Positions 18,100 to 27,186 of a stretch of DNA of 64,000 bases are shown one piece after another. The translations under genes and the position numbers were made by a program. Every line of letters begins with the position of its first letter. The stretch's first letter is position 1. The DNA comes from Saccharofermentans sp. (lineage in GTDB: Bacteria > Bacillota > Clostridia > Saccharofermentanales > Saccharofermentanaceae), in contig JAKSRH010000003.1 of the NCBI GenBank assembly GCA_024403675.1, forward strand, positions 1-64,000. Reading direction: 5' to 3'. The notes below the pieces were generated by a model. That model was not told where the DNA came from and ran no database searches. It saw only the letters and a program-made list of their open reading frames with translations.

Positions 18100-19107
18100 T
18101 TACATAATAAATTCATTCAATATAGACTCAGAAGGCACATGCGCCGGTTCTACAACCGGGATTTTCTCAAGATGTTCAATCAACTTATTACATCTTGCAA
18201 GTGCCGTAGAAAGATCAGCATATGGCTTATTCTTATTAGAACGTTCCATGAAAGCACTAGGCTCCAGTGTGCCATCCTCCATTTTCTTTAACGCATTTTT
18301 AATATCATGCAATGCCATAGGAGCAATGATAAGTGACTCATATGGCAAGAAGGAATTCAAGTGAAAATCCGCTCTAGGAAGATAGTCTGAAAGAAGTGCC
18401 TCCTCGGATTTCTCAATCATTGGCCAATAGTCCACTGTACTAAGGGCACTTGAACCTCTATGTCTGTTGTCTCTAACAATTCTTCTGAATAGTCTAATCT
18501 CTTGGCTATCCATAAGTCTTGTGTCGCAGTAAACATTACCATAAGGCATAATGAAAACTTTAATACACTTCTCAGAATCAATAGAACCAGCAAAAACTTC
18601 AGACAAGCCATGAAGTCCCTCAACAACAAGCACTCCATTATCTGGTAGCTCAATTGCCTTATCGTCACCTTGCTCTTCAGACTGGCGAGTTAAGAAATTA
18701 AAAAATGGTGGGATAACCCTCTTACCATCAATAATATCCTTCACATCACGAGCTGCACGATTAATATCCAAAGAATCAATTGTCTCAAAATCAGGACGTC
18801 CATCCTTATCAAAAGTAAGCGATGTGGTCATATAATAATCATCAAGTGACAAAAAAGACGCTTCCTTGCCATGCTTTTTAAGGCCAGAAGACAATCTCAT
18901 AGTGAAAGTAGTCTTACCAGATGATGTAGGACCAGACACAAATACGGCACGCTTGTTGGTGTCGCTACAAATCTTCTCTACAATCTCATCAATACGATTA
19001 ATAAAACCCTGCTCACATTCACTAATAAACTCTGGAAGTTTCTTGGCTCCGAGTCTCATTTCCAATTCTTCGACTGTAATGTCTATTCTGTCTTTAAGCT
19101 CAGCCAT
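18100..19107 (-). CDS. Uridine kinase-like nucleoside kinase
   Basis: This 335-residue P-loop protein belongs to the uridine kinase/phosphoribulokinase group. The Walker A motif GPTSSGKTT lies at about 57-65, the substrate loop SLDDYYM follows, and VVEGLHGL is the Walker B-like strand. The protein is longer than housekeeping uridine kinases by about 50 N-terminal and 60 C-terminal residues, a form common in Clostridia and often annotated simply as nucleoside kinase. The substrate is not certain. It lies between a small membrane-protein gene (15 bp gap) and metA (11 bp gap). Confidence 0.85.
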   Translation of the reverse strand: MAELKDRIDITVEELEMRLGAKKLPEFISECEQGFINRIDEIVEKICSDTNKRAVFVSGPTSSGKTTFTMRLSSGLKKHGKEASFLSLDDYYMTTSLTFDKDGRPDFETIDSLDINRAARDVKDIIDGKRVIPPFFNFLTRQSEEQGDDKAIELPDNGVLVVEGLHGLSEVFAGSIDSEKCIKVFIMPYGNVYCDTRLMDSQEIRLFRRIVRDNRHRGSSALSTVDYWPMIEKSEEALLSDYLPRADFHLNSFLPYESLIIAPMALHDIKNALKKMEDGTLEPSAFMERSNKNKPYADLSTALARCNKLIEHLEKIPVVEPAHVPSESILNEFIM

Positions 19108-19122
19108 TGTTTCCTCCCTATA

Positions 19123-19731
19123 TTAGCGCTTATAGCGGAAAAATTTTTTTATAACTAACTTATCAATAACCCAGTCATAAGCAAACTGGAGAAGTCTAAA
19201 TGCAAGATAAATAAGACCAGGAATTAAAACAGATGCTGCAAGTATAAGAACTACAACAAATACTACGTGAACACCACCTGCAAGAACACCCATTACTGTT
19301 GAAAAAGAACCTCCATCAGAAGCAAATCTCAAAGTGTACTTTTCAAGTGTCTGATTAAGATAATCCACAAGATAGTCCTGAAGGCCACCAGACTGAATCT
19401 TAATTCTTGGAAGAACAATGCCAATAGTTATACCAACAATAAACAAAGTCTTAACAGCCTTTTCAATTAATACAAGAATTTTGCCCCAAAGAGGCATTCG
19501 ATAATATCTAAAACACAAAAATGGGCACGCCATAAAAAGCAAAATGTAAAACACAAGACGCACTGTACCCATTACACCAGCACCCAAGACGTTAGCACCT
19601 GAAAAATAAGAGAGCAAAAGGAGAACATCAACAAAGAGACCATATAAAATAAAAAGTCCTACATGACGACGATTCTCAAAATCAGTGTCACTCCACAACT
19701 TTCCTAGAAATAAACCTTCCATATAGTCCAT
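19123..19731 (-). CDS. Integral membrane protein of unknown function
   Basis: This 202-residue protein has about four hydrophobic segments (roughly residues 24-40, 45-75, 85-105 and 145-175 of the chosen frame) and a basic C-terminus (KKFFRYKR). I recognise no domain. The open frame extends upstream to a TTG, but the ATG at 19729-19731 has a perfect AGGAGG 8 nt before it and is the better start. It is closely followed by the nucleoside kinase gene. Confidence 0.75.
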   Translation of the reverse strand: MDYMEGLFLGKLWSDTDFENRRHVGLFILYGLFVDVLLLLSYFSGANVLGAGVMGTVRLVFYILLFMACPFLCFRYYRMPLWGKILVLIEKAVKTLFIVGITIGIVLPRIKIQSGGLQDYLVDYLNQTLEKYTLRFASDGGSFSTVMGVLAGGVHVVFVVVLILAASVLIPGLIYLAFRLLQFAYDWVIDKLVIKKFFRYKR

Positions 19732-19792
19732 ACGCGAATCCTCCTTTCCCAATATTCATATACAAAAATATTTTATCACAAGATATAAAATA

Positions 19793-20203
19793 TCAACGAA
19801 GTCTAAAGCTACACTCAGTAGTATCCTCTATAAGAGTCTTTAATTTGTTCCAATCTTTTGGGAAATTCTGAGTAGCTGTTCCCGATAAGCTACTTCCATC
19901 CTCAAATTTGATGTTTACCTTCCATGTAGATGGATTAGCTGTAGTATATCCATATTTATCAGCTTCACCATTGTTATAGCCATTCACCCACTCAATTACA
20001 TTTGTCTTCGGAAGACCTGTCTTTATAATTTCAAGCTTACTAGAAGTAATAAACTTCATAAAATTATTATTCCAAATATAACCATCATTCCAAGAAATCA
20101 AATTACGTTCAAAATCATATTTGACTTTGTAACCATCGCCAGAGATTGAGACAATCTCTACCTCAAGAATCTTGATGTTGTCATATAAAGTACTCTTACT
20201 CAT
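19793..20203 (-). CDS. Small soluble protein of unknown function
   Basis: This 136-residue protein has no signal peptide or membrane span. It is rich in aromatic and Asn residues with alternating hydrophobic positions, suggesting a beta-sheet fold. No family is recognised. It sits between the beta-propeller membrane protein (23 bp upstream) and the membrane-protein gene downstream, on the same strand, and is probably in the same operon. Confidence 0.65.
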   Translation of the reverse strand: MSKSTLYDNIKILEVEIVSISGDGYKVKYDFERNLISWNDGYIWNNNFMKFITSSKLEIIKTGLPKTNVIEWVNGYNNGEADKYGYTTANPSTWKVNIKFEDGSSLSGTATQNFPKDWNKLKTLIEDTTECSFRLR

Positions 20204-20226
20204 ACTTTGCCTTCCTTAACCTTCAA

Positions 20227-22125
20227 TTACTCAATTCGGATACCAAATAGAGATCCTGAAGTTGTTCCTATAACCATCATATTTCCAAATACTGCAGGGG
20301 AAGCCTGAAATTCTACTCCAGAAGTAGTTTCATTATCTGTACCTGCATTTTTTGGAACCTGATAAACAAACATAGCTACACCATTCTCATCTGGACCAGT
20401 AGCGGCATTAAGCATATGAATCTGACCAATACTATCCGCAATAAGAATATATGCATTTCCAAAATCATCATATACAGCAACTGGTGAACTATAAGAATAG
20501 ATGTTCATATCATAGTGCCATACTTCGATACCAGTATTTCTATCATATGCAACTAATCTATTACCACTCATAAGTCCCTTAGTCATGCTGTATGAGAAGA
20601 TAACAAGATTGGATATTCCCTTACGTCCAACGATAGGGTTACCAATACATCCACCTGTTTGATCCGTATCAGATGTCTCTCCGTTATATGTAAAACATGG
20701 CTGAGATGTCTGCCATACTTCTTCACCTGTAAGACCATTTATTTTGTATGTATAAGCGGCACCAGAATATTCACCCTGGCCACCCTGATAATCAACTTCA
20801 GTAGCCATATAAACATATGGAATACCATCTTCTTCCTCTACCACAGGTGAAATATCAGAATCATCATTTGTTCTATATACCCATACCATCTGGAAAGTAT
20901 TAAGGTCGAGACAAATCAAATTGGAGTTATTATCAATGAAATATCCATAATTACCGTATACAGCGATAGAACTCTCTACACCGAGATATCTTCCCTGAGT
21001 ATCATTGAAAATATACTTATAACCTGTGCACATAGGATTAACAGACAACTGGCAAGTAGATGATGTGTAAGAAGAATTAAGTTTAAATGTATAAATAATT
21101 CCATTCTCACATGGCCAAATCAAAGTATCTGTCGCACTATCCACGATAGGAGATGAGTCAAATGCACCCCAATTTACTCTGTACGCACCATCATCAAGAC
21201 CCTCATAAAAATACAAACGACTTCCATCAATAAGTGAGTAAATATACATACCAAATCCATTATATTCACCACCATTGTCATCGCCCTGTCCAACATAAAG
21301 AAGTGGATAACCACGAGGATCTACAGCAGGAGTTCCCTTGATTGATGAACCTACATAAATTGGATCTCTAGTAGGTGCACCATCCTCAATGTCAAAGAAA
21401 TATACATAACCATCGAGGCACGCAGAAATTACCTCTGTGAGATTGGTTTTATGTACCTTCTCAGGATAAATATTCATAGATGTTCTAACATTTTCTGGCC
21501 ACTGTACAATAAGTGGCTGTCCTGTCAGCTGGTATCCCTTCCATTCATAAGTCATTGTGGATGATAAAAGGGAGCGTGTCTGATTGTATTCCCATACAAC
21601 ACTTAATGAATCTACAGTTCCATCCGCAGCTGTTACTGTTCCAAACGCTGCAGTATTACGGAAATTATTTCCTCTATATGTAAGAACTCCACCTACCTGA
21701 CTATAAAACAAAGGGTCTCCCATAAAAATAGGATCCATTCTCTGATAGTCAGTAACAATAGTCGCACCATTTAAAACATTCTGAGTAATGCCTCTAGATG
21801 CTGGGTTAGCTGCAGAAGAAATATCTGTTTCTGGGATGCTCACCACAGCAGTAGCAGGATACAAAATAGCATTCTGGTAATTCTGAATTGGTGGAATTGG
21901 TGTTGGCGTTGGAGTAGCTACAGCAATATACGTACTAACATTACCAGAACCACTAGTAACGTTCTCATCATTTTTGCTCTTATTAAAATAAATAAGCGCC
22001 AAAACAGAAGTCAAAATCACAGACAAAATCGTAAGAACCACAACAAGCATCATGGTTCCAGATGAATTGTCTCTGGAAGGCTCATAATAAGAATTATCAG
22101 GCTCAATGTACTGATTTCTGCTCAT
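20227..22125 (-). CDS. Membrane-anchored PQQ-like beta-propeller protein
   Basis: This 632-residue protein has a short cytoplasmic N-terminus, one membrane span (about 24-46) and a long extracytoplasmic part. After a Thr/Pro-rich linker (about 68-80) come repeated beta-blade segments resembling PQQ/quinoprotein propellers (for example VYFFDIEDGAP, LICLDLNTFQMVWVYR, TYKINGLTGEEVWQT, LVAYDRNTGIEVWHYD). No catalytic residues are apparent, so a scaffold or ligand-binding role is more likely than an enzymatic one. The start has a GGAGAT site. Confidence 0.85.
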   Translation of the reverse strand: MSRNQYIEPDNSYYEPSRDNSSGTMMLVVVLTILSVILTSVLALIYFNKSKNDENVTSGSGNVSTYIAVATPTPTPIPPIQNYQNAILYPATAVVSIPETDISSAANPASRGITQNVLNGATIVTDYQRMDPIFMGDPLFYSQVGGVLTYRGNNFRNTAAFGTVTAADGTVDSLSVVWEYNQTRSLLSSTMTYEWKGYQLTGQPLIVQWPENVRTSMNIYPEKVHKTNLTEVISACLDGYVYFFDIEDGAPTRDPIYVGSSIKGTPAVDPRGYPLLYVGQGDDNGGEYNGFGMYIYSLIDGSRLYFYEGLDDGAYRVNWGAFDSSPIVDSATDTLIWPCENGIIYTFKLNSSYTSSTCQLSVNPMCTGYKYIFNDTQGRYLGVESSIAVYGNYGYFIDNNSNLICLDLNTFQMVWVYRTNDDSDISPVVEEEDGIPYVYMATEVDYQGGQGEYSGAAYTYKINGLTGEEVWQTSQPCFTYNGETSDTDQTGGCIGNPIVGRKGISNLVIFSYSMTKGLMSGNRLVAYDRNTGIEVWHYDMNIYSYSSPVAVYDDFGNAYILIADSIGQIHMLNAATGPDENGVAMFVYQVPKNAGTDNETTSGVEFQASPAVFGNMMVIGTTSGSLFGIRIE

Positions 22126-22216
22126 TACGTATCTCCGATCTCCTAACCGTCAATTATTTTCCTAATATAAAATTAAAGAAAATCAGAATACATAATATCA
22201 CGGCATCAATTCAATC

Positions 22217-22993
22217 TCAATCAAGTGAATTTGCGATATCGATAAGCTTTTTAAGCCTGTGATTCATTCCAGACTTGGAAATAGGCGGATTCATTAGGGC
22301 TCCGAGCTCACTAATAGATGCTCCAGGGTTCGAAAGATTTATTTCTGCAGCCTCTCTTAAATCAGGTGAAAGCTCTTTTACCTTATCGGATTCCATCAAT
22401 TTACGAATAAGTCTATTACGTTCAGCGCCTGCCTCAGCTTGTCTTTTGGTATTACCAGAATCGCAATTCAAAGTTCTGTTAACTTTGGCAATGACTTCGC
22501 GTTCAGCCCTTACACTTTCAAATTTCATCATAGATACAGGGGCACCAATTATTCCAAGAAAATCTGAAACATCATCACCATTTTTAAGATAAATGGCATA
22601 TATTCCGCCTCTTTCTGCACAAGATGGAGCTAATCCTTCTCTTTCAAGGAAGTCTGTGATAATTCTTACAGCATTAATATCATTAGCATGAAGTTCAATT
22701 CTATAGTTTTTTGAAGGATCCGAACAATAACCAGAAGAAATAAAAACCCCTCGCAAAAATGCTCTGCGCTCGCTACTTGATGTAGGGTCAATATCTGGTA
22801 TTCCCTCTACGCGTTCTGATAACTTTTCTAGATATTCCTCACCAAGAACAGACTTATCTCCAGCCGCAGTAAAAGCACCTGCCAATATGGCAAGCTTTTC
22901 TTTTTCGTGTTTTGGAAATCCTGAAGTTACCTCATTTCTTACCTGAGAAGAAAAACTTTCAGCACTTTCAATCTTAGCTTTCTTTTGTGGCAT
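22217..22993 (-). CDS. whiA: DNA-binding protein WhiA
   Basis: This 258-residue protein has the WhiA arrangement: an N-terminal region related to LAGLIDADG homing endonucleases without nuclease residues, and a C-terminal helix-turn-helix (about 215-250, ISELGALMNPPISKSGMNHR). In Gram-positive bacteria WhiA affects cell division and chromosome segregation. The ATG at 22991-22993 is chosen over an upstream TTG; it overlaps the end of rapZ by 20 nt. It is the last gene of hprK-murB-rapZ-whiA. The yvcK gene normally found between rapZ and whiA in Firmicutes is absent here. Confidence 0.93.
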   Translation of the reverse strand: MPQKKAKIESAESFSSQVRNEVTSGFPKHEKEKLAILAGAFTAAGDKSVLGEEYLEKLSERVEGIPDIDPTSSSERRAFLRGVFISSGYCSDPSKNYRIELHANDINAVRIITDFLEREGLAPSCAERGGIYAIYLKNGDDVSDFLGIIGAPVSMMKFESVRAEREVIAKVNRTLNCDSGNTKRQAEAGAERNRLIRKLMESDKVKELSPDLREAAEINLSNPGASISELGALMNPPISKSGMNHRLKKLIDIANSLD

Positions 22994-23864
22994 ATCTAGG
23001 ATCTCTGTCAATGTCTCTATGACTTACGATAGTTCTATAACCGAGTGACTCGATTGTCTTACCAAGAGCCTCTGCAATATATACAGATCTGTGTCTACCA
23101 CCAGTACAACCAATACCGATAGTAATACGGCTCTTACCTTCGCGAATATAGAATGGAATCATAAAATCAAAAAGATTCGTAATCTTAATCATAAATGTAT
23201 TTGTTTCTTCGAACTTCTCAAGATACTGCTGAATTGGCTCATCTAGACCACTAAGCATGCGAAGCTCTTCCTCCCAGAATGGATTCTGAAGGAAACGAAC
23301 GTCAATAATATTGTCACAGTCAACTGGCTGACCATACATAAAGCCGAATGACTCAATAAATACGGAAATTCCAGTATTGGATTCTTCCTTTAAAATATTA
23401 CGAAGCTGCTTTTTAAGACCAGCATTAGTAAGCATTGTAGTATCTACAATATAGGTAGCACGGCCACGAATTCTCTCAAGCATCTTACGCTCAGCAGAAA
23501 TAGCGTCTGTAAGATTCATCTCATCATTAAGAGGGTGGTTACGACGTGTCTGTCTATATCTACTAACTAGAACATCATCACTTGCCTCTAAGAATAATAT
23601 GCTAAATGGACAACCAACCTCATTGTCAATCTGCTTCATAGCTTCGCCAAATCCACGAAGAAGCGCCTTACTTCTGATATCCACAACAATAGCAAGTTTA
23701 TCAATACCTGATGCCTCATCTTCACCATTGGCAAACGCCTTTACAATTTGAGGCAAAAAAACTGGAGGCAAATTATCGATACAAAAATAACCCTGATCCT
23801 CAAGATAAGCAGCAGCCTGGCTCTTGCCAGCTCCGCTCATACCTGTAAGAAAAATAACATTCAT
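22974..23864 (-). CDS. rapZ: RNase adapter / nucleotide-binding protein RapZ (YvcJ)
   Basis: This 296-residue P-loop protein has a Walker A motif GMSGAGKS at 8-15 and the C-terminal signature GIGCTGGRHRSVYIAE. In Enterobacteria RapZ directs RNase E to a small RNA controlling amino-sugar synthesis; in Bacillus YvcJ hydrolyses GTP and affects competence. Its role in Clostridia is not settled. Its ATG overlaps the TAA of murB by one nucleotide, and whiA follows with an overlap, so translation is probably coupled. Confidence 0.95.
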   Translation of the reverse strand: MNVIFLTGMSGAGKSQAAAYLEDQGYFCIDNLPPVFLPQIVKAFANGEDEASGIDKLAIVVDIRSKALLRGFGEAMKQIDNEVGCPFSILFLEASDDVLVSRYRQTRRNHPLNDEMNLTDAISAERKMLERIRGRATYIVDTTMLTNAGLKKQLRNILKEESNTGISVFIESFGFMYGQPVDCDNIIDVRFLQNPFWEEELRMLSGLDEPIQQYLEKFEETNTFMIKITNLFDFMIPFYIREGKSRITIGIGCTGGRHRSVYIAEALGKTIESLGYRTIVSHRDIDRDPRYATKES

Positions 23865-24772
23865 TACTTCTTACCTCCGATAAGTCTTACTTCTGGCTCA
23901 AGGCGAACTCCTGAATCAGCATAAACTTTATCCTGAATATAAGAAATAAGTTCCATTACATCAGCTGCCTTTGCCTTACCTTCGTTGTTAACCACAAATC
24001 CTGCGTGCTTAGGAGAAACCTGTGCGCCAGAATCATTTAATGCAAATCCCTTAAGACCACTGTCTTCAATAAGTTTACCCGCAAAATAGCCCTCTGGTCT
24101 TTTAAAGGTGGAACCTGCGGAAGGTACGTCTAATGGCTGAGACTTTATTCTTCTACCACGAAGGTCAGCAATTAAAGCATCGATTTCGTCCTTATTACCC
24201 TTGGAAAGTCTTGCAGTAAGCCCTGTTACAACCATGCCTTCCTGCTTTTCGAAAATACTTGTTCTATAACCAAACTGTGCATCTTCTGCAGATATCTCGT
24301 GCACCTGACCATCTTTAATATATCTAACACTTACCGCAATATTCTTAACTTCACCGCCATAAGCACCAGCGTTCATATATACGCCACCACCTACGCTACC
24401 TGGAATACCACAAATAAATTCCGCGCCCTGTAAAGAATAAGCTGCACATTTAAGTCCAAAAGTCGCCATAGAAGCTCCAGCCTGTGCCTTTACAAGAGCT
24501 GTATCACCTTCATCCTCAACCGTAACTTCACCAAAGTTCTTGCCAATTTTGATTACAAGACCGTCAAATCCGTCATCTGAGAACAAAATATTAGATCCGC
24601 ATCCAAGGATAAATACTTCATCACCGTTTTCCTTGGCAGCATCTAAAAGTGCAATAATCTCTTCTTCAGAAGAAGGTTCTGCGAAATATTTAGCAGGGCC
24701 ACCGCACTTAAACGTAGAACATGAAGAAAGTAATACGTTTTCCTTTATATCAAATCCCTCGTAATTACTCAT
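23864..24772 (-). CDS. murB: UDP-N-acetylenolpyruvoylglucosamine reductase
   Basis: This 302-residue FAD enzyme performs the second committed step of peptidoglycan precursor synthesis. FAD-binding motifs include GCGSNILFSDDGFDG and CGIPGSVGGGVYMNAGAYG. The catalytic serine lies in PSAGSTFKRP and the C-terminal glutamate in RLEPEVRLIG. The shorter type II form, without the extra loop of E. coli MurB, is typical of Gram-positives. It overlaps hprK by 4 nt (ATGA). Confidence 0.96.
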   Translation of the reverse strand: MSNYEGFDIKENVLLSSCSTFKCGGPAKYFAEPSSEEEIIALLDAAKENGDEVFILGCGSNILFSDDGFDGLVIKIGKNFGEVTVEDEGDTALVKAQAGASMATFGLKCAAYSLQGAEFICGIPGSVGGGVYMNAGAYGGEVKNIAVSVRYIKDGQVHEISAEDAQFGYRTSIFEKQEGMVVTGLTARLSKGNKDEIDALIADLRGRRIKSQPLDVPSAGSTFKRPEGYFAGKLIEDSGLKGFALNDSGAQVSPKHAGFVVNNEGKAKAADVMELISYIQDKVYADSGVRLEPEVRLIGGKK

Positions 24773-25701
24773 GTCAACTGAGAACCTCCTGGGAAAACTC
24801 TAGAAACGAGATCCTGTGCTGCGTTATAACCCATTTTCTTAACACGATAGTTAATTGCTGCAGCCTCGATAATAATTGCGAGGTTACGTCCAGGACCTAC
24901 AGGAATTGTAAGAGAAGGAACCTTAATACCAAGAATTTCTGTTGTCTCCTCAGTAAGACCTAATCTATCGTAAGTCTTTTTCTCATCCCATGGCTCTAGG
25001 TTAATTACAAAGTCAATGGACTCCTGCTGTTTTACAGAAGATACACCATAGAGTTCCTTAACATCGAGGATACCGATACCTCTAATCTCAATTAAGTGCT
25101 TAATAACATCTGGTGCTTTACCAAGAAGAGTGGTCTCAGACACTTTACGAATCTCGACCTGATCATCTGCAATAAGTCTATGACCTCTCTTAACAATCTC
25201 AAGAGCTGTCTCTGATTTACCAACGCCACTTTCACCGATAATAAGAATACCTTCACCATTAACTTCTACAAGTACACCATGCATACTTACACGAGGAGCA
25301 AGTTCCATCTTAAGATATTTAACAAGCGCACTAGAAAAATCAGAAGTTGCCTGTTCTGTACGAAGAACTGGTATATGAGCCTCACTTGCAGCCTCAATCA
25401 TTTCAGGATGAGCTTCATGGTTACGAGTAATAATAAGAGCTGGAATCTCTTTATTAAAAAGAGCTAAAAGAGACTTCTTACGCTCTACAGAAGTAAGATG
25501 CTCAAGGTAAGCATGCTCCATATTACCAACCATCTGAATACGGTCAGGACCAAAATGATCATAATAGCCAGCAAGCTGAAGACCAGGTCTAGTAACATCA
25601 GCTACACGAATTCTACGCTCCTCAATATCTCCGGAGTCATAAACGACTTCCAAATCAAAATAACTAACAATATCTGAAAGAAATACACTTGAATAAGGCA
25701 T
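24769..25701 (-). CDS. hprK: HPr kinase/phosphorylase
   Basis: This 310-residue bifunctional enzyme phosphorylates or dephosphorylates Ser46 of HPr and so drives CcpA-dependent catabolite control. The Walker A motif GESGVGKS lies at 156-163, an important histidine at 141, and the HprK signature around IRGIGILDVKELYGV. The family normally acts on HPr or Crh. The HPr gene in this window (40189) has Arg at position 46, so its substrate must be another HPr encoded elsewhere. It is the first gene of the hprK-murB-rapZ-whiA run. Confidence 0.96.
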   Translation of the reverse strand: MPYSSVFLSDIVSYFDLEVVYDSGDIEERRIRVADVTRPGLQLAGYYDHFGPDRIQMVGNMEHAYLEHLTSVERKKSLLALFNKEIPALIITRNHEAHPEMIEAASEAHIPVLRTEQATSDFSSALVKYLKMELAPRVSMHGVLVEVNGEGILIIGESGVGKSETALEIVKRGHRLIADDQVEIRKVSETTLLGKAPDVIKHLIEIRGIGILDVKELYGVSSVKQQESIDFVINLEPWDEKKTYDRLGLTEETTEILGIKVPSLTIPVGPGRNLAIIIEAAAINYRVKKMGYNAAQDLVSRVFPGGSQLT

Positions 25702-25805
25702 ATTCTGACTCCTTAATTTCTATTTTTTGATTTTAACATATTTTCCAGGAGAAAATGTGATATAGTTGCCCATGAAAGAATAATTACATAATTCAAGGAG
25801 TACTT

Positions 25806-25982
25806 ATGGCAGCTAGATGCGAAACGTGCATTTTCTACACATATGATGAATATCAGTCACAATATGTGTGCGATGCCAATATGGATGAAGATGACATCTA
25901 CCGCATGGAGTCATGGGGCACAAAAGAATGTCCTTATTATTCCAATGGTGACGAATACAGTATTGTTAGAAAGCAGATATAA
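25806..25982 (+). CDS. Small Cys-rich DUF6472-like protein
   Basis: This 58-residue acidic protein has an N-terminal CETC pair, a single Cys in YVCDANMDED, and a later ECPYY, four cysteines in all arranged like a small zinc knuckle. It ends GDEYSIVRKQI, a tail I associate with the DUF6472 family of Clostridia. The ATG has a strong AAGGAG site. The gene is transcribed divergently from hprK, and its last 17 bp overlap the end of pepT on the other strand. Function is unknown. Confidence 0.82.
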   Translation: MAARCETCIFYTYDEYQSQYVCDANMDEDDIYRMESWGTKECPYYSNGDEYSIVRKQI

Positions 25983-27186
25983 GTCTTACAAGTATTCTGC
26001 TAATAGTCTCCATATCTTCACTACAGCAATATTCAAATCTTCCGTGATAGTTTCTACCACCAGTGCATATATTAGGACATGGAAGTCCCATAAATGACAA
26101 CCTAGCGCCATCTGTGCCACCACGAATTGGCTTAATAATTGGCTTCACTCCCTCTTCCTCGTATGCCTTCTTAGCATAATCTATAAGGAACATATACTGA
26201 GGTTCAATTATTTCTCTCATGTTATAGTACTGATCCCTAATACTAAGTTCGCATATACCTTCACCATAACGAGCTTTAAGTTCTTCTACGGCCTTCAAAA
26301 GCAACTTTTTCTTATCTTCAAGAAGTCCTCTATCATGATCTCTAATGATGTAATAAAGCTCAGCTCTTTCTACAGAACCTTCAAAGGAATCTAAATGAAA
26401 GAAACCTTCATATTTCTCTGTAGTTTCAGGACGCATAGAATCTGGTATACAACTATCAAATTCCATAGCAACACGAGATGCATTAACCATTTTATTCTTA
26501 GAATCACCAGGATGAATACTAATGCCGTGAATGATTACGGTCGCAGCTGCCGCATTGAAGTTCTCGTACTCTAGTTCTCCGATTCCACCACCGTCGACAG
26601 TATATCCATAATCGGCACCGAGAAGTTCAAGGTTAATGTAATCTACTCCTCTACCTGTCTCTTCATCAGGTGTAAAAGCAATAGATATAGGGCCATGAGC
26701 AACAGAAGAATCATTAAGAATTATTTCTGCCATAGTCATGATTTCTGCTACGCCAGCCTTATCATCTGCGCCAAGAAGTGTGTGTCCATCAGTAACTACT
26801 AATGTCTTTCCTACGTAATTTTTAAGTTCTGGATACGTATCAGGATTAAGATTATCGCCGTTGTCATTAAGTTCAATTATTCCGCCATTGTACTTCACGA
26901 GGCGAGGCTTCACATCTTGACTTGGAGCTTCCTCCGAAGTATCCATATGAGCAAGAAGCGCTATTACCTTCTTATTCTCCATACCAGGTGTCGCAGGGAT
27001 TTTCCCATATACATATCCGTATTTTTCATCCAAAACAACATCACTAATTCCGATGCTTTCCATCTCTTTTGCAAGATGAGCCGCAAATATCAGCTGTCCA
27101 GGAGTAGAAGGGAAACATTCCTTACTACTATCAGAACCTGTATCAAACTTTACATATTCAATAAATCTCTCTGTTGCTGTTTTCAT
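25966..27186 (-). CDS. pepT: Peptidase T (tripeptidase)
   Basis: This 406-residue cytosolic M20B metallopeptidase removes N-terminal residues from tripeptides. Zinc-site motifs are visible in order: LLAHMDTSEEAP with the first His and Asp, LLGADDKAG with the bridging Asp, TPDEETGRG with the catalytic and ligand glutamates, VDGGGIG, and RGGTDGARLSFMGLPCPN containing late ligands. Length matches the family. It lies immediately after the MmcQ/EVE-like gene with no gap. Its end overlaps the convergent small Cys-rich gene. Confidence 0.95.
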   Translation of the reverse strand: MKTATERFIEYVKFDTGSDSSKECFPSTPGQLIFAAHLAKEMESIGISDVVLDEKYGYVYGKIPATPGMENKKVIALLAHMDTSEEAPSQDVKPRLVKYNGGIIELNDNGDNLNPDTYPELKNYVGKTLVVTDGHTLLGADDKAGVAEIMTMAEIILNDSSVAHGPISIAFTPDEETGRGVDYINLELLGADYGYTVDGGGIGELEYENFNAAAATVIIHGISIHPGDSKNKMVNASRVAMEFDSCIPDSMRPETTEKYEGFFHLDSFEGSVERAELYYIIRDHDRGLLEDKKKLLLKAVEELKARYGEGICELSIRDQYYNMREIIEPQYMFLIDYAKKAYEEEGVKPIIKPIRGGTDGARLSFMGLPCPNICTGGRNYHGRFEYCCSEDMETISRILVRLISAF

